From: Prevotella sp.
GTDB lineage: Bacteria > Bacteroidota > Bacteroidia > Bacteroidales > Bacteroidaceae
Direction: 5' to 3'
Assembly: GCA_017964785.1 (NCBI GenBank)
Contig: JAGCRH010000001.1
Location: forward strand, 1 to 57,734
DNA: 57,734 bases
This document shows positions 36,201-45,556 of this stretch, piece by piece. Positions within the stretch are counted from its first letter, which is position 1. Each line of letters starts with the position of its first letter. A model generated the notes under the pieces. The model saw only the letters and a list, made by a program, of their open reading frames with translations. It did not search any database and was not told the origin of the DNA. The translations under genes were made by a program, and so were the position numbers.

Positions 36201-36478
36201 GTGGGAACGTCTAACTTGTAGAAACCATTTTCCTCGGTGAGCGTACTGTAGCCTTCCACATCGTCGGCACTGACAATCGTACCTGCAATTGGCTGGCCTG
36301 TGGTAGCGCTCAAGACACGTCCGCGGATGGTTCTCGTGGGATACTGCTTATGCTTGGGCTTCAACTTGCGGGCAAGGGTCTCGATGATGTCTTCAGACTC
36401 AGTGTCCTCGTCCTGGGCTGCGATGCTTAAGGGGAAAGCCATCAGCAGTGTAAGTCCTAATATAATGTATTTTTTCAT
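33230..36478 (-). CDS. SusC/RagA-family TonB-dependent transporter, fasciclin locus (second pair)
   Basis: 1082 residues. A signal peptide (about 1-21) is followed by an unusual acidic/basic linker (DEDTESEDIIETLARKLKPK), a carboxypeptidase-regulatory-like pre-domain (TIRGRVLSATTGQPIAGTIV) and a plug with VQGLNSLN, VVVDDVI and VMRNGTALYGAKGANGVILIQTRR. A barrel ends the protein (GIKIKL). The canonical DEVVVVGYG plug start is replaced by a divergent segment. It is the partner of the SusD downstream and lies 32 bases after a fasciclin lipoprotein gene, so lipoprotein and transporter are produced together. Confidence 0.93.
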   Translation of the reverse strand: MKKYIILGLTLLMAFPLSIAAQDEDTESEDIIETLARKLKPKHKQYPTRTIRGRVLSATTGQPIAGTIVSADDVEGYSTLTEENGFYKLDVPTFTTSVYINMPDFNPVRLGLQDQEEQREVKLYPVTFAAEYDKQINMRGDYSTKDFAYTNSVNIKDEVQKHLGAQVYSVTRNGTPGIGNVMFVQGLNSLNVNAQPLVVVDDVIIDQQYGRTMLHEGFFNDILSTINPSDIEKVTVMRNGTALYGAKGANGVILIQTRRNKSMATRITANVSGGVVLQPKYLSMMDAGQYRSYASELLKTTNTRNRTFKFLNEDPDYYYYKQYHQETDWKDYVYHTAMTQNYGINVEGGDAVANYSLSVGYVNQQSTLRYNDMDRLNIRFNTDISLNERFNIRFDASFGNITRDIRNDGAPATYDEGTPTAPGFLAYAKSPFLSPYSYGRGELSKTHYDIEEESYLSEALANYKNYNWQLGNPVAINEYSEAENKNRLENSMLNLTVTPSYRLSHNLTLSEHFSYNLVNTNEIFYIPVSGTPDYYVSSIGAYRENEVRSLASKQNSVMSDTRLDWSNRYNAHFIHLFGGARINWESYSMTSLLGYNTGNDKQPFMKSSLTNTNDFGTSDNWNSLAWYAQGEYNYKNRYFLQANVTVEGSSRFGRDGGNLRMFDAAWGIFPGVQASWVISNESWMAKIKAINYLRLTAGFDVSGNDDIDYYAARSFFSSSLFLNTISGLSFAGIGNSEIQWETTRRFNVGLETNLFNNRLSLSANYFRSNTDNLLTRQSLGFLSGLSENWTNDGKLKNQGFDVTAALKVLALKNLQWEVGGSIGHYKNEITQLPEGQNFVDNEVYGATIRTQVGQAANLFYGYKSLGVFSTTSEAEAAGLYILGDNGIDRTYFKAGDIHFADLDGDHQITEADRTFIGDPNPDIYGNIFTAVTYKHLKLDFRFNYSLGNDVYNYQRSQLEGGCRFMNQTTALIRRWQVEGQQTDIPQITFQDPMGNSRFSDRWIEDGSYLRLKSITLSYDLPLQNEYLQGLQFWIQANNVFTLTKYLGSDPEFTMTSSVIGQGIDVGQLSQSRSIVAGIKIKL

Positions 36479-36510
36479 ATCCTTACAGTTCTTATATTCA
36501 TACTATAACA

Positions 36511-38313
36511 TTATTTTCTCAACCAATAGAAGGTGTCGCCGTCGCCGTGTGGGCTGATTGTAAAGCGTTCTTCATCAACGGTAGCGATACCATGAGGCAC
36601 GAGCATAATACAGTCAATCCTCAGCGTTTTGGTCCATGTGGTTCCTTTTCTGGCTACATTAGTTGCTACGGTCAGCGTTACCTGTGGCTCTGCCTCTACC
36701 AGTCCCCATGAACTGCAAGGGAACTTAAAGTCTTCTGCAAGCAGGATATAGCCGACCTCGTCAGGACTGGTAGTTATCTTGTCTCCAAGAACCTTTTCCT
36801 GCGCCGTCCCATCCTGATTATGGTAACTCAGTGTGCATTTTAGTTGGGTCGGGAGACGCTGGGCCTGGGTGGCATTACTATCATTGGCGAGTGCCGGAGC
36901 AGTGACAAGATAGATGTCATAACCGATGTTGGAAAGTACATCCTCAATATTGAAAGTCACCGAGTGTTGAATTTTACCTTCATTGACGGCTTCTTCAAAC
37001 TCCACAAACGCATCACCCCACACTTTACCATAGAAGGGGTTGTCGTTGAGGACACGACGGGTAATTGGCGTGACGGTTCCCAACTCTTCGTTCGTTTTCG
37101 AATCAGTATATTGGCTCACCTCCTTGAGGCTGCCTCGATCCTCAGCCTCGATGATGATCCACTGGTTGAAGGAGTTTAACTTGTCAATCTTCCAGTTGTC
37201 TGTCTTCATCACCTGTCCATTGGTGCACTGCACATTCTCAGTACCGTTGAAGATTCCTTCAGGTCCGAACGGTTTCTTCGTGTTGGTGGAAGAGATACCG
37301 CCATATTGATAGTAGTGGAGGTTGTTGCTTCCCCACATACGGCGGTTGACGTATGTATATGCTGCATTTGTAGAAACGGCGGAGTCCGTCAGTTGTGCAT
37401 CGGTATTGAGCGTTCTGCTAAAGATCGTTCCTGCCATAATGGCTAAGCGAGGAGAAGTATACATCATGGAATCACGGAACTTCACCTGATTGTCATAATT
37501 GAAATAAGGCTGGTACTCCTCTAGTAACTGTTTCCATACCGCATTCGTCGGTGCAACCATCCAATAGGTACTGTCCTCTTCGTTCAAGTCAGCATCAAGG
37601 ACGTTGAAGAGGTCGTTTCGCTGTACAAATACAGAATCAAGATAATAGGTCTTTCCATCGATGATACCTCCGGGAATGCTTCGTCCCGGGATAAACTCAT
37701 GGTGATATAGGTGATTGTTGTAGAAGAAACTGCTGACGCTGTCAAGGTCGGCATCCTTACGCAGATACTCGAAAATGTTGGTCGCGAACTCTGCTTTCCC
37801 ATCAATCGTGAAGAGAACGCCATTACTATAGAGTTCGTTTTTAGTCAGAATAGGACTGCTTCCAAACGAACTGGTTGACAGTTTGATCCGCTTGCCGTTC
37901 ATCATCATAAGGGAGTCGCTGCTAGCCTCGTAGATGGAGTGGTTATACATGGCGATGTGATTATGTACAAACTCCTTGATGACAGTATTGTCATCTTCGT
38001 TTACCTTGCCCTTCTCTGCGTTATAGGCCGCAATCAGTTCATCGGCTTCCTGGGCAGAGAAATGGTCATTGGTAGGGGCGAAGACGGTGAACACTTGGCT
38101 ACTGGAGAGTGACTTGTCAAAACCGCACTTCTCAATCACCTTGGCAAAGTTACTCAGGTTGCTGTTCTGCGAGATACCCTCCCAAAGCGTATAGTCCTTC
38201 ATGTCTTTGCCCTTACTTTCAAAATGGTCGTTCCATGTGTCGGAACAGGCCGCGAAGGTGAGGATTGCCAATGCAAATCCTATTACCTTATTATATATAT
38301 GTTTAGTGCTCAT
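36511..38313 (-). CDS. Fasciclin (FAS1)-domain lipoprotein, 600 aa
   Basis: A lipoprotein signal ends at FAAC (Cys23). The first FAS1 domain (about 40-235) has FTVFAPTNDHFSAQ at 76-89 and ends near TYYLDSVFV. A second FAS1-like domain begins with YWMVAPTNAVWKQL at 250-263. The C-terminal 250 residues are beta-rich with no named domain. FAS1 domains mediate adhesion or ligand binding; here the anchor implies a surface or periplasmic location next to SusC/SusD. A GTGAAAA stutter fills the spacer before its start. It sits between another fasciclin gene and a susC. Confidence 0.88.
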   Translation of the reverse strand: MSTKHIYNKVIGFALAILTFAACSDTWNDHFESKGKDMKDYTLWEGISQNSNLSNFAKVIEKCGFDKSLSSSQVFTVFAPTNDHFSAQEADELIAAYNAEKGKVNEDDNTVIKEFVHNHIAMYNHSIYEASSDSLMMMNGKRIKLSTSSFGSSPILTKNELYSNGVLFTIDGKAEFATNIFEYLRKDADLDSVSSFFYNNHLYHHEFIPGRSIPGGIIDGKTYYLDSVFVQRNDLFNVLDADLNEEDSTYWMVAPTNAVWKQLLEEYQPYFNYDNQVKFRDSMMYTSPRLAIMAGTIFSRTLNTDAQLTDSAVSTNAAYTYVNRRMWGSNNLHYYQYGGISSTNTKKPFGPEGIFNGTENVQCTNGQVMKTDNWKIDKLNSFNQWIIIEAEDRGSLKEVSQYTDSKTNEELGTVTPITRRVLNDNPFYGKVWGDAFVEFEEAVNEGKIQHSVTFNIEDVLSNIGYDIYLVTAPALANDSNATQAQRLPTQLKCTLSYHNQDGTAQEKVLGDKITTSPDEVGYILLAEDFKFPCSSWGLVEAEPQVTLTVATNVARKGTTWTKTLRIDCIMLVPHGIATVDEERFTISPHGDGDTFYWLRK

Positions 38314-38317
38314 AACT

Positions 38318-38342
38318 TTTCACTTTTCATTTTTCACTTTTT
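38318..38342 (-). repeat. GTGAAAA-type purine stutter before the 600-aa fasciclin gene
   Basis: Coding-strand units GTGAAAAATGAAAAGTGAAAA occupy most of the 28-base spacer between the two fasciclin genes, ending about 4 bases before ATG 38313. Confidence 0.7.
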
Positions 38343-40432
38343 TAGAGGTCGTCCTCCATATCTTCTCCATCGTCTGTGCCATAGACACTCTTCGGTACCA
38401 ACTCCAGGAAGTCGAGTGCGAACTCGTTGTTATTACCTTGCTTACCGTCAGATGCTACCCTGAATCTCATGTAATGGTCTTGGTTACAATCAAGATACGA
38501 CTGACTGACAACTTTACGTATACCGATGTTGTAAATAATATTGTATGCTCTACTGCCCTGTCCACCATTATCACAGTATAAGGAGCGTGGATGGGGATAG
38601 ACACCGAGGTTTTTCAGACTCTTGTAATATTCTGCTTTATCCTCAGCATTTAAACCATCGTAGGTATTGATATTGTCAATAAAGTCATCACCGATGTAAT
38701 AATCATCGTCCAGTTTCTTTGTCATATCCAGAGGAATACCTTGTGGTACGTCGTCAATATAGATTTGGGCAATACCGCGGCTATTCTGTTGTGTGAAGCC
38801 CAAACGTATTTGCCACTCACCATTGAACGGCACGGGTGGCAGACGGAAGGTGAAATCATAGTTGCCTGTGAGGTTGAATTCATCCCACATGTAGATATCA
38901 GCCCAACTAATAGGTCTTCTCCATGTTAAATGACAGTTGGAAAATTTAACCCCATCAAGATAACCTTCAGGGAAATACCAGTTACGTCCGTATTTGTCGT
39001 CAGTACTTGACTGTTGGAAGGGGTCTCCTAAAATACGCAGACCATTCGTGATAAATTCGGGGAAGACGGTGTTGAAGTCCATGCGGATACGCTGATTATG
39101 TATCTGCTCTTGGACGTCCTTGCTGAAGGCTACGATATCTTCAACATAGAAGTAATGTCCGTTGAGTCCATCGTGCTTATAGCCATCATTGTCTATAGGA
39201 TCAATGCGCTGGCCCGGATATTTTGCATCAGGATATTTTGCATCGATACGGCGATTGATATAGCGATCGCCTTTCTTACATCCGGCCAGATATTTATCGA
39301 CAGTAATCTTATCCACCTTGATCATCGTGTGAGGCAGAAGGGTATGATGCCAGTCACAGGGATTAACAAGGCTCTCATCAATACCGATGGCACCAATAAA
39401 GTTGGTTTTGTTGCTGATCTCTTGTGGCGTTAAGTCATCGGTACTGGCAGCAATTTTATTCAGAATATGATACTGGATAAAGCGATGCAGTGGATTGACG
39501 CTGTCCGTGAGGTTCTCAAAACTATGGCCGGGTGCACTCATGTCTTGCGGATAGACCTCGTCATAGATTTCGCAGGCCTTGTCGTAAAGTCCCTTGAGAT
39601 CCTTTATCCCATATTTTGCCTCTAATATAGAGTCTGGCTCAATGAAGAACGTATAGCCAAATTTCTTGGTATCTGGAGCATCATACCTTCTTTTATTCGA
39701 TTCTGCATCGCCAGAGGTCATGTAATATGCTTCATAATCCTTAGGATTATAGTTCTCATCCTCAACCAACATCACATTATTGACAACACCTGTAGCCACT
39801 AAGGCCTTATAGAAGAGGCTGATCTTTGGATTGTCACGCAATATGTCTGCAATGTAACTATTTGATTTTTCAATGACCATGTCAATGGGCTGCATGATAC
39901 CATTCTCTACCGAGTCATCCTTCAAGTTGAAATCGATGTGTGCCAGTCCTTCAAGAACAATGACGGCATTACTATCGTTGTCAAAGCCTGGTTCAGTTCC
40001 CAAATAGCGGTTTAGCATATTCACCGTTGGCAGTTTATGTCCAATCATCTCATACGTTGTGTACATAGAAGAAACCAGATGTGTACGGGCAATTGTATCG
40101 CAGTCAGCATCACTCAACTGTGATACACTGTTGAGTCCACGCCCCCGCAAGTATTTGTCGATAGCATCGTTGGAGGGGGCGAAGCAGGTGTAGTGCCCGT
40201 AGGTGGCAAGGAGGTTCATCAGACCTGCTCTCTCTACTATTTCTGCAAATTCGCTATATTCCGGACGATCCGGACTTGTCAGCCAGTCGCTCATCATCTC
40301 ACCCGTGAAGGTGTAGAAATACTCGCTGTCAGGCTCATCTGAGCAACTGGTCAGTATCAGCGTGTTGAGAGGAGTTAGCATGGCTATGAGCAATCCTCCC
40401 AGAAATCCTTTGAATATATTATTACGTCTCAT
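38342..40432 (-). CDS. Fasciclin (FAS1)-domain lipoprotein with large C-terminal beta region, 696 aa
   Basis: The start is taken at ATG 40432 (MRRNNIFKGFLGG), giving a lipoprotein signal ending ILTSC. A GTG at 40456 overlapping the susD stop would add eight Lys-rich residues from the GTGAAAA stutter. A FAS1 domain (about 45-190 of the mature protein) has YTCFAPSNDAIDKYL and IMQPIDMVIEK. The long C-terminal part (from about 420) is beta-rich with FRLPPVPFNGEWQIRLGF and IAQIYIDDVPQG, like a ligand-binding sandwich. This layout resembles Bacteroidetes FAS1/DUF5108-type proteins, whose function is unknown. Acidic C-terminus DDGEDMEDDL. Confidence 0.85.
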   Translation of the reverse strand: MRRNNIFKGFLGGLLIAMLTPLNTLILTSCSDEPDSEYFYTFTGEMMSDWLTSPDRPEYSEFAEIVERAGLMNLLATYGHYTCFAPSNDAIDKYLRGRGLNSVSQLSDADCDTIARTHLVSSMYTTYEMIGHKLPTVNMLNRYLGTEPGFDNDSNAVIVLEGLAHIDFNLKDDSVENGIMQPIDMVIEKSNSYIADILRDNPKISLFYKALVATGVVNNVMLVEDENYNPKDYEAYYMTSGDAESNKRRYDAPDTKKFGYTFFIEPDSILEAKYGIKDLKGLYDKACEIYDEVYPQDMSAPGHSFENLTDSVNPLHRFIQYHILNKIAASTDDLTPQEISNKTNFIGAIGIDESLVNPCDWHHTLLPHTMIKVDKITVDKYLAGCKKGDRYINRRIDAKYPDAKYPGQRIDPIDNDGYKHDGLNGHYFYVEDIVAFSKDVQEQIHNQRIRMDFNTVFPEFITNGLRILGDPFQQSSTDDKYGRNWYFPEGYLDGVKFSNCHLTWRRPISWADIYMWDEFNLTGNYDFTFRLPPVPFNGEWQIRLGFTQQNSRGIAQIYIDDVPQGIPLDMTKKLDDDYYIGDDFIDNINTYDGLNAEDKAEYYKSLKNLGVYPHPRSLYCDNGGQGSRAYNIIYNIGIRKVVSQSYLDCNQDHYMRFRVASDGKQGNNNEFALDFLELVPKSVYGTDDGEDMEDDL

Positions 40433-40458
40433 ACTTTTCACTTTTTTTCTTTTCACTT
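40433..40458 (-). repeat. GTGAAAA-type purine stutter before the 696-aa fasciclin gene
   Basis: Coding-strand GTGAAAAGAAAAAAAGTGAAAA runs from the susD stop up to ATG 40432, and creates the overlapping GTGA at 40453-40456. Confidence 0.7.
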
Positions 40459-42222
40459 CTTGGTCGTCTTTTGATAACTGTCGTTTTCACCACTGCCAAA
40501 GGCCGGATTCTGTACAAGATTCAGGTTGACTTTCATCTCATCAAGATTATACGGCCAATAGATGGCATCCATTTTGGTCAAGTGGTTGCTGATTAGTCCG
40601 GTGCCAGTCGTGTGTTTTGACAATGCGGCATCTTTCAATTGATTCGTATTGCCATTTCGCTGTGAGAGGCGGACAAGGTCGAACCATCGCTTGCCTTCGA
40701 ACATCAGTTCACGCTGACGTTCCTGAAGGACCAGATTCTCCATGTCAACTTTGGAATTGTATTCGTTCCTACGAAGTGTGTCAGCGAGTTGGTTTTGGCA
40801 GATGGCTCGCTTGTTTACCGCATTGACGAGGGTAAAGGCTCTGTCTAAAATAGACTTGTTATAATCACCGGTTTCCTGGTCACTCCCTTCACGAACCAAC
40901 TGTGTCAAGGCTTCGGCCTTCAAAAGCATGATGTCCGTTAGGCGATAGATAATCCAGTTGGATCCATTTTGGTTCTGTGAATAAAGTGAACCATAGGATA
41001 CTTCCGGAGAGGAACCAGAGACACTGATATCAATAGTACTTGTTGTATATTTGTTGATGGATTTATCGTCCAAATCACAATTGAAATACATACGGGAGTC
41101 ACGTTTTTTGTTGCGGTCAGCAAAAACTTTGCGACCCGAAGTCTTGTCGATATCATTGAAAATGTAGTCAGAGGGAGCAACCAAACCGACAGTCGCGTTG
41201 GAGTTACCATAGAAGGAGTTGACGGCGCCATTGGCCGGCATACCATTATCACTGGGGTTGTCATCGAAGATCAACTGGAAGATAATCTCCTGGTTGACCT
41301 CATCCACATTGCCTCTGTCTCTTCCAAACAAGACAGTATAAGCATCGCCAAAATAACTATTTGATGTTGAGTTGGAAACCAGCGGGAAACCATTGAAACG
41401 CTCCTCTGCATCTTCATTGGAGAAAGAACTGGAACGCTTTTGACGATTCTCCTCTGCAATGGCTTTTTTCGACTCAATGACCATGTCGGCATAGCGGATA
41501 CAGTTCTCATAGTCCTTCTTCCAGAGGTAAAGTTCACAAAGTAAAGCATGGATAACATCTTGTGTGATGCGTCCTGTCTGGTAGAGTTCCTTTGTGGTGG
41601 GGTAGCGTTTGATGGCCTGGTTCTGTACGCCTTCCAAGTCGTAGATCAATGAGTCAAGTACGTCGTTGAATTTTGTAGCGGGCAAATCCATCTTCTGATT
41701 GTCATCGATGTATGCCTCTCTTGAGAAAGGCACATCACGGAAAGCACGGATGAGATAGAAGTAGCAGAGACTGCGGAGTGCTACCATCTCTGCGATGTTG
41801 GCCTGCAACTCACTCTCTGTATAGGCAGGATCGTCGGCGGCCACGCCAGGGGCATATTTTATAACAGTGTTACAACGGTTGATGACGGTGTAAAACCCTC
41901 CCCAGTTGGTGTAGGTGTTTTTGGCATCGATGTTCTCCTTCAAGACTTTCTCGAGGCTTCCGTCAGAAGTGGTGTTGCTGCCCGGACCGATGTTGTCGCT
42001 GCGGAACTCACCCCATACCATCATGCGTTTGATGACTCCTTCCGCCTGCATACCTGAATAACAGCCTGCAATGACGGCATCCACATCGGCCTTCTCATTC
42101 CAGAACTGTTCCAAGATAATCTCATTCTGAGGCTTGATCTCTAAAAAATCTGTGCAGGAAGAGAGACCGCATATTGCGCTGAAGGCGCATATTATATAAT
42201 AATGTATTTTTTTCATATTCAT
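40453..42222 (-). CDS. SusD/RagB-family lipoprotein, fasciclin locus (first pair)
   Basis: 589 residues; a second in-frame ATG lies at 42216. A lipoprotein signal ends at LSSC (Cys22), followed by TDFLEIKPQNEI, the classical SusD opening. The N-terminal helical repeats include VALRSLCYFYLIRAFRDVPF, and the C-terminal signature LQERQRELMFEGKRWFDLVRLS is intact. It is a surface ligand-binding partner of the 1108-aa SusC encoded 6 bases upstream. Confidence 0.94.
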   Translation of the reverse strand: MNMKKIHYYIICAFSAICGLSSCTDFLEIKPQNEIILEQFWNEKADVDAVIAGCYSGMQAEGVIKRMMVWGEFRSDNIGPGSNTTSDGSLEKVLKENIDAKNTYTNWGGFYTVINRCNTVIKYAPGVAADDPAYTESELQANIAEMVALRSLCYFYLIRAFRDVPFSREAYIDDNQKMDLPATKFNDVLDSLIYDLEGVQNQAIKRYPTTKELYQTGRITQDVIHALLCELYLWKKDYENCIRYADMVIESKKAIAEENRQKRSSSFSNEDAEERFNGFPLVSNSTSNSYFGDAYTVLFGRDRGNVDEVNQEIIFQLIFDDNPSDNGMPANGAVNSFYGNSNATVGLVAPSDYIFNDIDKTSGRKVFADRNKKRDSRMYFNCDLDDKSINKYTTSTIDISVSGSSPEVSYGSLYSQNQNGSNWIIYRLTDIMLLKAEALTQLVREGSDQETGDYNKSILDRAFTLVNAVNKRAICQNQLADTLRRNEYNSKVDMENLVLQERQRELMFEGKRWFDLVRLSQRNGNTNQLKDAALSKHTTGTGLISNHLTKMDAIYWPYNLDEMKVNLNLVQNPAFGSGENDSYQKTTKK

Positions 42223-42228
42223 ATCTTT

Positions 42229-45200
42229 TTAGAACTCAACAGTGATACCTAATGTGTATGAACGAGAACGTGGTGTCTGGGCGCTGTCGATGGCGGGAGA
42301 GTAACCGCCGCTCGAAATGTCCGGGTCAACACCAGAGTACTTCGTGAGAACAAACGGGTTGTTGGCACTCAGATACAGGCTGATGCGGTTGACACCAAGT
42401 GCCTGTGCGTATTTTCTACGGATGTTGTAGTTCAATTGTGCATAACCCATACGCAGATAGGAACCGTCTTCCACAAAGCGGTCGCTGATCAGCGTGTTGT
42501 AGTTCGAGTTGCTGCCATACATGGCACGAGGAATCGACGTGATATCACCTTCCTTACGCCAACGGTAGTTCACAGCCTGACTCTGGTTGTCATTACCAGT
42601 CATGGCTTCAGCATGCAGACGGGCCCGGTTGATAATCTTATTACCGAAGCGGTAGGTGAACTGGGTGCTCAGACGCCAGTCGCCGTATGTGAAGGAGAAG
42701 CCGAAACCACCCGTCAACTTAGGCAGTGAAGAACCGAGATAGACGATATCGAGCGCATTGATCTGACCGTCATGGTTGATATCTTCATAGATGGCATCAC
42801 CACCGTTGAAGCGGTAGTTACGGCCCGTGGCGTCGTTGGTGTAGTTGAACATCATACGGACTGGGTCGCCCGTGCGCGGATCAACGATAAGATTCCCCTT
42901 GTCATCTATGGCTACAGGTGCTGTCTTGCCTTCTGCGAGGAACTGGGTGCGCTCTTCAGGTGTCATACGTTTAAAGGTGGAGTAATTGTACTGATAAACA
43001 CCTTTGTAACGGAAACCGTAGATGGCACCTAACGGGTTGTGCAACTGAACACGCTGCAAGGTCTCGTCGTTCGAGAAACCATAGACGGTGTTGTAATTGT
43101 CCAGTGTCAGATCGTCGAGTTCCAGCAACTCATTGCGGTTGTTACCGAAGTTGGCGTTCACATCTACCCAGAACTTCTTGCCGATGGTAATGACGCGGTT
43201 GGAACTGATATGGAACTCCCAACCCGTATTACGCATCTTACCCTGATTCTTATAGGCCACATTCTCGTATCCTGTGTTCGAAGGAATACGGTAGTTGGAC
43301 AACAGCATGTCGGTGGTTGTCTGTGAGTAACCCTCGATGGTCACAGTCAGACGGTCATTGAAGAAGCCTAAGTCGATACCGCCGTTCCAACTCTCGGTGA
43401 TTTGCCATTTCATGTCTGTCAGACGAATGTTGTTCGGCTTCATGGCCTGCATGTCGATATATCTGTCAGTAGAACCATACTTCGAAGTGTAGAGGTAGTC
43501 CTGACCAGGCTGCTGACCCGAACGACCCCAACTGGGACGGATGGCGAACATGGACAGCCATTTCTTTGTCGGCTCCATCCAAGGCTCGTCGCTGATAATC
43601 CACTTCAAGGAGAGTGAGGGGAAGTAACCCCAGCGGCTGTCTGGACCGAACTTCGTGGTACCGTCGGCACGTAGAGAACCGTCGATGATATAACGTCCCT
43701 TGTAGGCGTAGTGGGCAGAAGCCGTGAAGTACATGGAACGATGCTGGCTGAAGTTAGAACTCAGACTGGTGATCAGACCACCACCCTGTGTCGTGGTGAT
43801 ACCTGTGGGAACACCTTTCTTGTCTTCTGACTGGCTGGTAGAAGTACCACTGTTCAGTTCAAAACGTCCCAGCATCATGAAGGAGTGATCCTTATTCTTA
43901 AAGGAAGGAATCAATGTCAGTGTCTGCTTGGTATTGAAGGATACGCTCTTTGAGGAACTGTCAGAGGTTGTGTTGACCCCCTGATCCCAGGAGACGGTCT
44001 TCAACTCCTGCGGATAGTATCTGTTCGAATAGCCGTTGTTGATATTCAGATAGACCTGACCGCGCCAGTTCAACTGCCAGTGGTCGTCGTCCATGCCGAG
44101 CAGTTGGTACTGGATAATCAATTCGGGCTGCATGTCATAGGTGCTCTGCTGGTTCTTGGCCAAGTGCGCACTGGCAACGGGGTTGACATAGGTCTTCTGG
44201 TCGTTATTGAAGACTGAACTACCGCTCTGCAACATTGTATAATAAGAAGAGGTATTCTCACCAGTTACAGGATTCTGCTCGTAGATACTCATATTCGGCA
44301 TCTTCTTCATGGCAATGTCGAGCAGACCGTCAGAGTTACGGTCGTTCTTGGTATAAGTCATGGAGAAGTTGGTGCTGACGCGGATGCGCTCACTGACATT
44401 ATAGTCAAGAGCCACACGGGTGGAGAAACGCTGCAATTTCTGCTCAATCATCGTACCCGTTTCATGGTCGTAACCGGCACCGATACGGAAGAGGGCTTTC
44501 TCACCACCACCGCTCACGGTGACATAGTGGTTCTGGCGGAGACCCCATTGGGTGACGGCATCGCGCCAGTCGGTATTGTTATTATACTGCTCGTATTCCG
44601 AGAATGACGGATCGTAGTTCAGTTCAGGAATATCTGCGGCGGCATCGCTCTGCTCCGGGTTGAAGTACGACTCCTTCAAGAGCATTGTGTAGTCGTCACC
44701 ATTCAGAAGGTTATATCCCTTTGGCTGATAGGTGCCAGTCAGTTTCAATGAATACTGGAGTCTGGGTTTGCCTCGGGCACCACGCTTGGTGGTCAACTCG
44801 ATGACACCGTTACCGCCTTGTGAACCGTAGATGGCCGTGGCTGCTGCGTCTTTCAATACGCGGATATCAGAGATATCCTCTGGGTTGATATTCAACAACT
44901 CGGCAAATTTCTCATTGTTGGCGTTGGCAATGTCAAAGTTTTGAAGGCTGACTTGCCTGACATTACCGTCCACTACAATCAGCGGGTTGGCATCGGTCAG
45001 TGTGGAGAGTGAGGAAGCACCACGTAGACGCATGGTAGAACCGGAACCGAGGTCACCGGAGTTACCGATGATGTCAAGACCGGCGATACGGCCCTGCATA
45101 GCCTCGTCGATGGTGGTGAAGGACAGACCTTCCACTTCCTTCATCGAGAAGTTCTGGGTCGCATTGGCCACCTCTCGTTGCGGGATGGGCAGACCGTTAC

Positions 45201-45555
45201 CCGTGACACGCCTCTTTGACTGGATGGTCACAGGTGCTATCGTAGTGTTATCGGTCATCACAATCTTGAAATTCGTCTTGTTGATGGGCTGTGTGACAGT
45301 CTTCATACCCACATAACTGAAACGGATCTTGTCTTTCGGGTTCCTGACCTTCATCGTGAAGTTACCGTTCAGATCGGTAACGGCCGACTCGATGATACGG
45401 CCATTGCCGTCGATCTCACAGACAGTGGCACCCATCAAGGGTCCCATCTCGTCGCTCACGTTACCGTGAACGGAGGTAATCTCTTGTGCCTGTGCGCTGA
45501 TGGCAGTAACCACCATCAGTGCCAATAACATTATATATTTTTTAAAAGTAATCAT
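42229..45555 (-). CDS. SusC/RagA-family TonB-dependent transporter, fasciclin locus (first pair)
   Basis: 1108 residues. A signal peptide (about 1-23) is followed by a pre-domain (ITSVHGNVSDEMGPLMGATV...GNFTMKVRNPKDKIRFSYVGM), a plug with MRLRGASSLS, LIVVDGNVR and VLKDAAATAIYGSQGGNGVIELTTKRG, and a barrel ending in GITVEF. The plug start lacks the DEVVVVGYG box and instead reads TIAPVTIQSKRRVTGNG. It imports the ligand held by its SusD. Its ATG is one base from the stop of the 907-aa fasciclin gene upstream, so translation of the two is probably coupled. Confidence 0.94.
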   Translation of the reverse strand: MITFKKYIMLLALMVVTAISAQAQEITSVHGNVSDEMGPLMGATVCEIDGNGRIIESAVTDLNGNFTMKVRNPKDKIRFSYVGMKTVTQPINKTNFKIVMTDNTTIAPVTIQSKRRVTGNGLPIPQREVANATQNFSMKEVEGLSFTTIDEAMQGRIAGLDIIGNSGDLGSGSTMRLRGASSLSTLTDANPLIVVDGNVRQVSLQNFDIANANNEKFAELLNINPEDISDIRVLKDAAATAIYGSQGGNGVIELTTKRGARGKPRLQYSLKLTGTYQPKGYNLLNGDDYTMLLKESYFNPEQSDAAADIPELNYDPSFSEYEQYNNNTDWRDAVTQWGLRQNHYVTVSGGGEKALFRIGAGYDHETGTMIEQKLQRFSTRVALDYNVSERIRVSTNFSMTYTKNDRNSDGLLDIAMKKMPNMSIYEQNPVTGENTSSYYTMLQSGSSVFNNDQKTYVNPVASAHLAKNQQSTYDMQPELIIQYQLLGMDDDHWQLNWRGQVYLNINNGYSNRYYPQELKTVSWDQGVNTTSDSSSKSVSFNTKQTLTLIPSFKNKDHSFMMLGRFELNSGTSTSQSEDKKGVPTGITTTQGGGLITSLSSNFSQHRSMYFTASAHYAYKGRYIIDGSLRADGTTKFGPDSRWGYFPSLSLKWIISDEPWMEPTKKWLSMFAIRPSWGRSGQQPGQDYLYTSKYGSTDRYIDMQAMKPNNIRLTDMKWQITESWNGGIDLGFFNDRLTVTIEGYSQTTTDMLLSNYRIPSNTGYENVAYKNQGKMRNTGWEFHISSNRVITIGKKFWVDVNANFGNNRNELLELDDLTLDNYNTVYGFSNDETLQRVQLHNPLGAIYGFRYKGVYQYNYSTFKRMTPEERTQFLAEGKTAPVAIDDKGNLIVDPRTGDPVRMMFNYTNDATGRNYRFNGGDAIYEDINHDGQINALDIVYLGSSLPKLTGGFGFSFTYGDWRLSTQFTYRFGNKIINRARLHAEAMTGNDNQSQAVNYRWRKEGDITSIPRAMYGSNSNYNTLISDRFVEDGSYLRMGYAQLNYNIRRKYAQALGVNRISLYLSANNPFVLTKYSGVDPDISSGGYSPAIDSAQTPRSRSYTLGITVEF

Positions 45556-45556
45556 A

